DNA from: Neoarius graeffei
Taxonomy: Eukaryota > Chordata > Actinopteri > Siluriformes > Ariidae
Direction of reading: 5' to 3'
DNA length: 64,000 bases
Assembly (NCBI RefSeq): GCF_027579695.1
Contig: NC_083592.1
Location: 32,682,961-32,746,960, forward strand
Shown here: in pieces, positions 57,127 to 64,000 of the stretch
Layout: each line of letters opens with the position of its first letter
Position numbering within the stretch: the first letter of the stretch is position 1
The notes under the pieces: model-generated
Databases searched by the model: none
What the model was told of the DNA's origin: nothing
Seen by the model: only the letters and a program-made list of their open reading frames with translations
Made by a program: the position numbers and the translations under genes

Positions 57127-58011
57127 ATGGAATCCTCCCCATTCGCCGATCTGGTCCACGCCCTCGCCACGGCTCAGCAAAGCCAGCACCAGGCACTCGT
57201 CACGCTCCGAAAGGAGCAGGAGCAGCGCTTCGAAGCCCTGGTGCTGGCCCAGCAGGAAGATCGCGAGGCGTTCCGGCATCTCCTCGCGTCGGCGGGGTCC
57301 ACCAGCGCTCCGGCCGCGGGCCCGTCTCCCCTCATTGTCACCAAGATGGGCCCGCAGGACGACCCCGAGGCGTTCATCACGTTGTTCGAACAGGTCGCCG
57401 AAGCCTCGGGGTGGCCGATGGAGCAGCGCGCGGCGCGCCTCCTCCCCCTGCTCACGGGAGAGGCACAGCTGGCCGCGCTACAGCTCCCCGCCGACCGCCG
57501 GCTGGCCTACGCGGACCTCCGCCGGGCCGTCCTCCAGCGCGTGGGGCGCACACCGGAGCAACAGCGTCAGCGCTTCCGCGCGCTGCGACTGGAGGAAGTC
57601 GGCCGGCCGTTCGCGTTCGGCCAGCAGCTCCGGGACGCCTGCTGGCGGTGGCTGAGGGCCAACGATCGCGACGCCGAGGGAATCGTCGACCAGGTGGTAC
57701 TGGAACAGTTCATCGCCCGCTTACCAGCCGGAACCGCGGAGTGGGTCCAGTGCCACCGCCCGGCGTCGCTGGATCAGGCAGTCGAGCTGGCGGAGGATCA
57801 TCTGGCGGCTGTCCCGGCAGCAGGACAGCAGATGGCATCTTCTCTTCTCTCCTCTTCTCTCTCTCTCTCCCCCTCCTCCTGTGTCCTGTCCTCGCCCCAT
57901 TCCCCCTCCGCGGAGGCGGGGGCCGGCACCCCCCCAGCCGGCCCGCCGCACCCGCGGTGCCCTCCCGTTTCTCCCTTCTGTGTCTGTCTCTCCCCCGCCT
58001 CAGGTGAGTGA
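57127..58011 (+). CDS. gag region of the Gmr1-like element
   Basis: About 294 codons starting MESSPFADLVHALATAQQ. A coiled N-terminal part is followed by a helical capsid-like domain (DDPEAFITLFEQVAEASGW to ..VELAEDHL). This domain family is the published source of the vertebrate SCAN domain, and the resemblance (WRWLRA, VVLEQFIARLP) is visible here. The zinc knuckle lies in the overlapping pol-side frame, as a family may place it. Confidence 0.85.
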   Translation: MESSPFADLVHALATAQQSQHQALVTLRKEQEQRFEALVLAQQEDREAFRHLLASAGSTSAPAAGPSPLIVTKMGPQDDPEAFITLFEQVAEASGWPMEQRAARLLPLLTGEAQLAALQLPADRRLAYADLRRAVLQRVGRTPEQQRQRFRALRLEEVGRPFAFGQQLRDACWRWLRANDRDAEGIVDQVVLEQFIARLPAGTAEWVQCHRPASLDQAVELAEDHLAAVPAAGQQMASSLLSSSLSLSPSSCVLSSPHSPSAEAGAGTPPAGPPHPRCPPVSPFCVCLSPASGE

Positions 58012-61000
58012 GCCCCAGATCACCGGTGCAGAGGGAAAGCCCGGGCCGGTTTGCTGGCGCTGCGGGGAGCCGGGCCACCTTCAACAGCAGTGCACGGCAA
58101 TGGAAGTGGGCGCGGTGGTTCGGATCTCCGACGCACCAGAGGCCGCCCTCGATCGGGCCGGAGCGTATCGCATACCGGTGAGTATCCAAGGGGCTACATA
58201 TCAGGCGTTGGTGGATTCTGGTTGTAATCAGACCTCAATTCGCCAAAGCCTGGTTCAAAACGAGGCATTGGGGGGAGCACAAGGGGTGAAGGTGTTATGT
58301 GTGCACGGGGATGTTCACAGCTACCCTTTGGTGTCGGTCCACATTATTTTCAGAGGGGAAAAATTTATAGTAAAGGCGGCGGTTAATCCTCGCCTTACCC
58401 ACTCTCTAATTTTGGGGACCGATTGGCCGGGATTTCGGGGTTTAATGACACGCCTAGTCGAGAGTGGGTCCTGCCATTTGACAGGGGGAGGTCCCGGTGT
58501 CGCTTTGGCGGGAGCAGCTGTCACAGAGCCGTCTACGTCATCTCCGCGTCAGAGTGAGGAGCCGCTGGCTCCTCCTCTCTCTATTGGGGAATCCCTCGCG
58601 GATTTCCCATTAGAGCAGTCGCGAGACGAGACTCTGCGGCATGCGTTTGACCAAGTGAGAGTAATCGATGGTCAAACGCTCCAGCCGAACGACACCCCGT
58701 CCTTCCCCTACTTCGCTATTATGAAGGATAGATTATACCGAGTGACGCAGGACACTCAAACTAAAGAGCGAGTCACGCAGCTTTTAATTCCGAAGAGCCG
58801 CCGGGAATTGGTATTCCAGGCGGCTCACTTTAATCCCATGGCCGGACACTTGGGGCAGGATAAAACACTAGCCCGAATAATGGCCCGATTCTATTGGCCG
58901 GGGATTCGCGGCGATGTCCGTAGGTGGTGTACGGCATGCCGCGAATGCCAGTTAGTAAACCCAGCGGCCATTCCAAAAGCGCCTTTGCGCCCTCTACCGT
59001 TAATCGAGACCCCGTTTGAGAGAATTGGGATGGATCTCGTCGGGCCATTAGATCGGTCAGCACGAGGGTACCGCTTTATATTAGTTCTGGTGGACTATGC
59101 AACGCGATACCCGGAAGCAGTGCCTCTGCGCAATATCTCAGCACGCAGTATTGCAGAGGCACTCTTCCGCGTCATCTCCCGAGTTGGAATCCCGAAAGAG
59201 ATTCTGACTGATCAAGGCACTACGTTTATGTCACGAACACTGCGCGAACTGTATGGGTTATTGGGGATTAAGCCGATCCGCACCAGCGTGTATCACCCAC
59301 AAACGGACGGTTTAGTGGAACGATTTAACCGCACCCTCAAAAATATTATTAAAAAATTCGTAAGTGAGGACGCACGTAACTGGGATAAGTGGCTCGAACC
59401 CTTGCTGTTCTCAGTGCGAGAGGTCCCCCAAGCCTCCACGGGGTTCTCCCCGTTTGAATTATTATATGGGCGTAAGCCGCGCGGCATCCTGGACGTGCTG
59501 CGGGAAAATTGGGAGGAGGGACCTTCACAAAGTAAGAACAAAATTCAGTACGTTATGGACCTGCGCGCAAAACTCCACACGCTCACCCACCTAACTCAGG
59601 AGAATTTGCGGCAGGCCCAGGAACGGCAAGCCCGCCTGTACAACAAGGGTACGCGCCTTAGAGAGTTCACTCCGGGAGATAAGGTACTCGTACTGTTGCC
59701 CACGTCGAGCTCCAAATTGATCGCCAAGTGGCAAGGACCCTTTGAGGTCACACGGCGAGTCGGGGACGTCGACTATGAGGTGAGGCGAACGGACAGGGGT
59801 GGGGCGCTACAGATTTACCACCTCAACCTGCTTAAACTCTGGAACGAGGAGGTCCCCGTGGCGTTGGTGTCGGTAGTTCCAGAGAAGGCGGAGCTGGGGC
59901 CGGAGGTTCAAAAAGGGACATTGGCATCACGTACCTCTCCGGTCCCCTGTGGAGACCACCTCTCCCCGACCCAACTCACAGAGGTCGCCCAGTTGCAGAC
60001 CGAGTTTTCGGATGTGTTCTCGCCCCTGCCCGGTCTCACTAACCTCATAGAGCACCACATAGAGACGCCCCCGGGGGTGGTAGTTCGTAGCCGCCCTTAC
60101 AGGCTACCCGAACACAAAAAAAAGGTGGTTCGGGAAGAACTTCAGACCATGCTCGAAATGGGTATCGTCGAGGAGTCCTACAGTGACTGGAGCAGCCCGG
60201 TGGTCTTGGTACCCAAGGCCGACGGGTCGGTCCGGTTCTGTGTGGACTATAGAAAAGTCAACGCGGTGTCTAAATTCGACGCGTACCCAATGCCTCGTAT
60301 TGACGAGTTGCTCGATCGACTCGGCACTGCTCGCTTTTATTCGACACTGGATTTGACGAAGGGATATTGGCAGATCCCCTTGACTCCACTATCCCGAGAA
60401 AAAACGGCCTTTTCCACACCGTTTGGTTTACACCAATTCGTCACCCTTCCATTTGGGCTGTTTGGGGCCCCCGCAACGTTTCAGCGGCTGATGGACAGAG
60501 TCCTCCGCCCTCACGCCACATATGCGGCAGCATATTTAGATGACATAATCATCTATAGCAATGACTGGCAGCGGCACCTCGAACATCTGAGGGCCGTCCT
60601 TAGGTCGCTGAGGCGAGCGGGGCTCACAGCCAACCCAAAGAAGTGTGCGATTGGGCGGGTGGAAGTACGGTATCTGGGCTTCCACTTGGGCAACGGGCAG
60701 GTGCGTCCCCAAATTAATAAGACGGCAGCAATTGCGGCCTGCCCGAGGCCCAAGACCAAAAAGGGGGTGAGACAGTTCCTGGGGCTGGCTGGCTATTATC
60801 GCAGGTTTATACCTAATTATTCGGACGTCACCAGCCCGCTGACTGATCTCACTAAAAAGGGGGCACCAGATCCGGTCCAGTGGACGGAGCAGTGCCAGCG
60901 GGCTTTCTCAGAGGTAAAGGCTGCACTGTGTGGGGGGCCACTTCTACACTCCCCTGACTTTTCTCTCCCTTTTATGTTGCAGACCGATGCGTCGGACAGA

Positions 61001-61486
61001 GGGCTGGGGGCGGTTTTGTCCCAGGAGGTGGAGGGGGAGGACCGCCCTGTCCTGTATATCAGCAGGAAGCTGTCGGTGCGTGAGGGGCGCTACAGCACCA
61101 TAGAGAAAGAGTGTCTGGCCATCAAGTGGGCGGTTCTCGCCCTCCGGTACTACCTGCTGGGGCGCCCTTTCACCCTCTGTTCGGACCACGCGCCCCTCCA
61201 GTGGCTCCACCGCATGAAAGATGCCAACGCGCGGATCACCCGTTGGTATCTGGCGCTCCAACCCTTTAATTTCAAGGTGGTCCACAGGCCGGGGGCGCAG
61301 ATGGTCGTGGCGGACTTCCTCTCCCGTCAAGGGGGGGGGGAGTCGGCTGCAGGCCGGACGGCCGCCCGGCCTGAGTCGGGCGGTGGGGGTATGTGGCAGC
61401 GGGGGCGTGGTCAAGCGCCGGTCTGTGACAGGAGGGCGGAGTCAGGGAAGGTAAGTGGCAGAATCACATCACCTGAGAGCAATTAA
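57881..61486 (+). CDS. pol region: zinc knuckle, PR, INT, RT, RNase H
   Basis: Long open region of about 1200 codons, overlapping the gag region. Parts in order: zinc knuckle CWRCGEPGHLQQQC (about 58052-58093), protease ALVDSGCNQT (about 58205), integrase zinc-binding region and core (about 58820-59400), a chromodomain-free linker, reverse transcriptase (about 60000-60740, YLDDIIIYS near 60535) and RNase H (QTDASDRGLGAVLS near 60981, to about 61330). Integrase before RT is the opposite of ordinary gypsy elements. The end overlaps the 3' LTR. Confidence 0.9.
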   Translation: MSCPRPIPPPRRRGPAPPQPARRTRGALPFLPSVSVSPPPQVSEPQITGAEGKPGPVCWRCGEPGHLQQQCTAMEVGAVVRISDAPEAALDRAGAYRIPVSIQGATYQALVDSGCNQTSIRQSLVQNEALGGAQGVKVLCVHGDVHSYPLVSVHIIFRGEKFIVKAAVNPRLTHSLILGTDWPGFRGLMTRLVESGSCHLTGGGPGVALAGAAVTEPSTSSPRQSEEPLAPPLSIGESLADFPLEQSRDETLRHAFDQVRVIDGQTLQPNDTPSFPYFAIMKDRLYRVTQDTQTKERVTQLLIPKSRRELVFQAAHFNPMAGHLGQDKTLARIMARFYWPGIRGDVRRWCTACRECQLVNPAAIPKAPLRPLPLIETPFERIGMDLVGPLDRSARGYRFILVLVDYATRYPEAVPLRNISARSIAEALFRVISRVGIPKEILTDQGTTFMSRTLRELYGLLGIKPIRTSVYHPQTDGLVERFNRTLKNIIKKFVSEDARNWDKWLEPLLFSVREVPQASTGFSPFELLYGRKPRGILDVLRENWEEGPSQSKNKIQYVMDLRAKLHTLTHLTQENLRQAQERQARLYNKGTRLREFTPGDKVLVLLPTSSSKLIAKWQGPFEVTRRVGDVDYEVRRTDRGGALQIYHLNLLKLWNEEVPVALVSVVPEKAELGPEVQKGTLASRTSPVPCGDHLSPTQLTEVAQLQTEFSDVFSPLPGLTNLIEHHIETPPGVVVRSRPYRLPEHKKKVVREELQTMLEMGIVEESYSDWSSPVVLVPKADGSVRFCVDYRKVNAVSKFDAYPMPRIDELLDRLGTARFYSTLDLTKGYWQIPLTPLSREKTAFSTPFGLHQFVTLPFGLFGAPATFQRLMDRVLRPHATYAAAYLDDIIIYSNDWQRHLEHLRAVLRSLRRAGLTANPKKCAIGRVEVRYLGFHLGNGQVRPQINKTAAIAACPRPKTKKGVRQFLGLAGYYRRFIPNYSDVTSPLTDLTKKGAPDPVQWTEQCQRAFSEVKAALCGGPLLHSPDFSLPFMLQTDASDRGLGAVLSQEVEGEDRPVLYISRKLSVREGRYSTIEKECLAIKWAVLALRYYLLGRPFTLCSDHAPLQWLHRMKDANARITRWYLALQPFNFKVVHRPGAQMVVADFLSRQGGGESAAGRTAARPESGGGGMWQRGRGQAPVCDRRAESGKVSGRITSPESN

Positions 61487-61692
61487 CCTGTTTGTGTGTC
61501 TTCCCAGTGACTGCGCCCTATATCAGGAGGGAGAGCGAGAGCAGAAGGAGCTCAACCCTGAACCAGACGCCGGTTGTGTGTGTCTGTAAACATTATTGTT
61601 AGACTGAAAAGTGTGGCAATAAAGCCAATTGATAAAACCTGATCTCTGTCCTGCCGTCCTCTGTGCTCCACCCACACATAGGGTCTCTTACA
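61392..61692 (+). repeat. 3' LTR
   Basis: 301 bp, apparently identical to the 5' LTR, preceded by a purine-rich tract (gggcggtgggggt). Confidence 0.9.
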
Positions 61693-61934
61693 AACACGTT
61701 TTACAAACAAATTTTGCGGGGGTTTTTCGGAGCTCCTACAAAACATGACTTATCAGTCCACCATCTTGGTGCTTCCCCAATGAATGTGAATGGTTGTTTG
61801 TCTCTATGTGTCAGCCCTGCGATGAGCTGGTGACTTGTCCAGGGTGTACCCCGCCTCTCGCCCATAGTCAGCTAGGCTCCAGCTTGCCCGCGACCCTGCA
61901 CAGGATAAACGATTACGGATGATGGATGGACACC

Positions 61935-62033
61935 CCCCCCCCCCCCCCCCCACCGTATCACAAGAAAGACACCAACTGCCGGAACCAAATTCCTAGTGTG
62001 TGTACTTGGCCAATAAACATGATTCTGATTCTG
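61935..62033 (+). repeat. orphan retroposon tail
   Basis: A poly(C) run, then 'gaaagacaccaactgccgga' and 'gtgtgtacttggccaataaa' with a tandem attctg end. The same piece follows a SINE end at 48750-48846. It joins the outer SINE to the L2 linker sequence. Confidence 0.5.
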
Positions 62034-62261
62034 AAGTTAGTTTGATTTCTCTAACGGAAGTAAAACATTCTAATTGCTGATCTGATAAGTTATATTATTG
62101 ATATCTAAAGGGTTACTTATCAAATTGTCTGGTTTTAACTTAAGAGTTTGAATATTTTTATCTGATATTTTCAGTGTTGCCATTGAAAATATACATGAAG
62201 TCATTGCTATGACATATTGAAGGTGTGGAGGTTTCTGTGGTGGTCTTTTTCCTCGTCAATT

Positions 62262-62290
62262 TTGCTACAGTATTATTAATACTGTAGCAA
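62262..62290. other. 29-bp perfect palindrome
   Basis: ttgctacagtatta, one central base, then the exact inverse. It lies just before the left arm of a larger inverted repeat. Confidence 0.7.
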
Positions 62291-62291
62291 A

Positions 62292-62752
62292 GTTAACAAA
62301 AATAATCCTAGCTTCTAATTTAATACTATTAACTTAGAAGCTGGGCGGCACGGTGGTGTAGTGGTTAGCGCTGTCGCCTCACAGCAAGAAGGTCCTGGGT
62401 TCGAGCCCCGGGGCCGGCGAGGGCCTTTCTGTGTGGAGTTTGCATGTTCTCCCCGTGTCCGCGTGGGTTTCCTCCGGGTGCTCCGGTTTCCCCCACAGTC
62501 CAAAGACATGCAGGTTAGGCTAATTGGTGACTCTAAATTGACCGTAGGTGTGAATGTGAGTGTGAATGGTTGTCTGTGTCTATGTGTCAGCCCTGTGACG
62601 ACCTGGCGACTTGTCCAGGGTGTACCCCGCCTTTCGCCCGTAGTCAGCTGGGATAGGCTCCAGCTTGCCTGCGACCCTGTAGAAGGATAAAGCGGCTAGA
62701 GATAATGAGATGAGATGAGATGAACTTAGAAGCTAGGATTATTTTTGTTAAC
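62292..62752. repeat. 26-bp perfect inverted repeat, now split by a SINE
   Basis: Arms 62292-62317 (gttaacaaaaataatcctag then cttcta) and 62727-62752 are exact inverses. Before the SINE at 62343 arrived they would have been 17-20 bases apart, forming a strong hairpin. Confidence 0.75.
62343..62722 (+). mobile_element. tRNA-derived SINE (type 1)
   Basis: Full-length, with clean A and B boxes and a gatgagatgagatg tail, flanked by aacttagaagct (62331-62342, 62723-62734). It sits within the hairpin of the L2 remnant. Confidence 0.9.
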
Positions 62753-63578
62753 TTCTCTTCGGGTGGAGAGATATGTTGATCTAGCAACACTAAGAGCTTT
62801 TCAATACTTCAAGAGGCTCTCCTTCCATGCTAATTAGAATACTATCAATTTTGTTTGGCGCCATTTACGTTTTAATTTTTGAGTGGTTTGAAGGTGCATG
62901 TGTAATCGTTATATCAGGGTGCTAGTTTTTTCTCTCTAATTATTTTTCTTTTAAGTGTAGCTACATTATCAAAAGTACAGAGGAACATTGATCCTAAGCA
63001 TTCAGTCACCTGATCAAGTTCTGTGGGGTCTGACAGTGATCCAGTCAAAGTCAAAGTTGATGATCTCTGGGAGATTACTGATAAAATTTTGAGCAGTAGT
63101 TGACATGAATGTACCTTTGATGCCGTAGCATGGCAAGGTGCATATGTTATTACGAAGACATATTTTGAATGAAATGAGATAATGATTTGAGGTAGTTTCA
63201 GAATCTGGAAGTGTGACTATATTTTCAATGTTTAATCCAAATATTAGTATTAGCTTGAGAGTGTGCCCACCATTATGAGTATTACAGTACCTTCTGATTA
63301 ACCCCTACTGAATCTAGCATGGACACGAACACTGTTTTCAGAGGGTCTTCCGGGTTATCAGAGTGAATATTAAAGTCTCCAACAACTAAGGTTTTGTCTA
63401 AAGAAACAACCAGGTTCAGGATTAAATATGCAAATTCAAAAAAGAATTTAGAATATGACCCCAGGGGTCTGTAAATAATAATTAGCAGAATCGACTGGGA
63501 AGGCTTATTTTTTGTGGCTACATATCTTATGTTAGTAGAAAGAACTTCATACGTATTAAATTTATGACCAGGGTTTTG

Positions 63579-63949
63579 GGGCGGCACGGTGGTGTAGTGG
63601 TTAGCGCTGTCGCCTTACAGCAAGAAGGTCCTGGGTTCGAGCCCCGGGGCCGGTGAGGGCCTTTCTGTGTGGAGTTTGCATGTTCTCCCCGTGTCCGCGT
63701 GGGTTTCCTCCGGGTGCTCCGGTTTCCCCCACAGTCCAAGGACATGCAGGTTAGGTTAACTGGTGACTCTAAATTGACCATAGGTGTGAATGTGAGTGTG
63801 AATGGTTGTCTGTGTCTATGTGTCAGCCCTGTGATGACCTGGCAACTTGTCCAGGGTGTACCCCGCCTTTCGCCCGTAGTCAGCTGGGATAGGCTCCAGC
63901 TTGTCTGCGACCCTGTAGAAGGATAAAGCGGCTAGAGATAATGAGATGA
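63579..63949 (+). mobile_element. tRNA-derived SINE (type 1)
   Basis: Full-length SINE flanked by the 13-bp duplication gaccagggttttg (63566-63578, 63950-63962), inserted in the L2 endonuclease region. Confidence 0.9.
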
Positions 63950-64000
63950 GACCAGGGTTTTGTTTGATGCCTAGATAATCATTATAAATAACCGTGACGC

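Larger units (their letters stand above)
56781..61692 (+). mobile_element. Gmr1-like LTR retrotransposon (Ty3/gypsy group), looks whole
   Basis: Two 301-bp LTRs (56781-57081 and 61392-61692) with TG...CA ends and a 5-bp target duplication aacac (56776-56780, 61693-61697). Total 4912 bp. Inside are a primer site, a gag region and a long pol region with integrase placed before reverse transcriptase, which marks the Gmr1 branch of Ty3/gypsy elements known from deuterostomes. By eye the LTRs show no difference, so the insertion is very young. No obvious break was noted, and I see no envelope gene. It lies in the 5' UTR of the L1 element. Confidence 0.92.
50786..61780 (-). mobile_element. L1-clade LINE, near full length, with nested elements
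   Basis: The 3' poly(A) is the T run at 50786, and both ends are flanked by the 12-bp duplication tgaatgtgaatg (50774-50785, 61781-61792). Subtracting the LTR element, the SINE and their target duplicates leaves about 5.0 kb, which is full length for fish L1/Tx1 elements with ORF1 and ORF2. It inserted into the outer SINE in opposite orientation. Confidence 0.85.
50241..61934 (+). mobile_element. outer SINE, split twice
   Basis: Pieces at 50241-50250 (gggtggcacg), 50575-50785 (tgtagtagttagcactgttg to gtgtgaatgtgaatg) and 61781-61934 (ggttgtttgtctctatgtgt to ggatgatggatgg) are consecutive parts of one SINE. A LINE 3' fragment interrupts the head and an L1 element the core. The SINE lies within the linker of the L2 element. 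Confidence 0.8.
48295..64000 (-). mobile_element. L2/Rex1-like LINE, split by a nest of insertions
   Basis: Two parts are collinear on the - strand. From 64000 to 62034: an endonuclease region with IIIYRPLGSYSKFFFEF and VVGDFNIHSDNPED (about 63480-63340), and linker sequence with LECFTSLREIKLT in one frame. From 50240 to 48295: RT motifs SSTCVLDPLPT, SISTGDVPKSF, AVIRPLIKKPDLDP and NYRPISNLPFVTKILEKVV, then after an internal deletion near 49870 the 3' UTR with its (TGACT)n-type tail. The frames contain stops and shifts, so it is dead. The 5' end lies beyond the window. Confidence 0.75.

Noticed and set aside
57018-58007. 329-codon proline/arginine-rich frame overlapping gag
   Set aside because: It is the out-of-frame reading of GC-rich gag sequence; no domain, and composition is that of a shifted frame.
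56781-61692. Retrovirus with an envelope gene
   Set aside because: No open region between RNase H and the 3' LTR could hold an envelope; the layout is that of a Gmr1-like retrotransposon.

Overview
The window looks like a teleost fish chromosome, probably an otophysan such as a catfish. The grounds are the very abundant tRNA-derived SINE with a conserved fish-type core, Tc1/mariner, hAT and L2/L1 elements of fish type, long (CA)n and (TA)n tracts, and two vertebrate host genes with ordinary GT-AG introns. I see no prokaryotic features, CRISPR arrays, rRNA genes or free-standing tRNA genes.

Host genes. Two almost identical four-exon SLC16 (monocarboxylate transporter) genes lie on the + strand (596-5296 and 28119-32827), each coding for 434 residues. 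A three-exon mboat4 gene (ghrelin O-acyltransferase) lies on the - strand (45497-46956, 423 residues). A truncated mboat4 exon-3 copy (39423-41574) is split by a DNA transposon and carries frame-breaking deletions.

Segmental duplications. Block A (1-20562) and block B (27520 to about 39060) are collinear copies of one segment, about 1% diverged. A second, tandem event of about 4 kb (unit 1 about 37480-41574, unit 2 41575-46385) made the broken mboat4 copy and a third copy (C) of part of the segment. Comparing A, B and C gives filled and empty sites for individual transposons, so the order of events can be read directly. A Tc1 element (10025-13124), a Tc1 element with a full-length transposase (15391-16905), a hAT element (17472-19310), another hAT (43705-45139) and a fold-back element (39852-41120) are each present in one copy and absent from the paralogous site.

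Between A and B (20563-27480) lie fragments of several non-LTR retrotransposons (an RT with YADD; a C-terminal restriction-like endonuclease; an L2-type 3' end), a BED-finger exon of hAT type, and a 424-bp hAT with an 8-bp target duplication.

Right end (48295-64000). One L2/Rex1-like LINE is split by a SINE. That SINE is split by a nearly full-length (about 5 kb) L1-clade LINE. The L1 is in turn split by another SINE, which holds a fold-back element, and by a Gmr1-like LTR retrotransposon (56781-61692). The LTR element has apparently identical 301-bp LTRs, a tRNA-Phe primer site and integrase ahead of reverse transcriptase. Almost every level is bounded by a readable target-site duplication.

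The host genes show no evident pathway link from sequence alone. The mboat4 enzyme octanoylates ghrelin in the ER; the SLC16 proteins are plasma-membrane carriers whose substrate cannot be named from this window.
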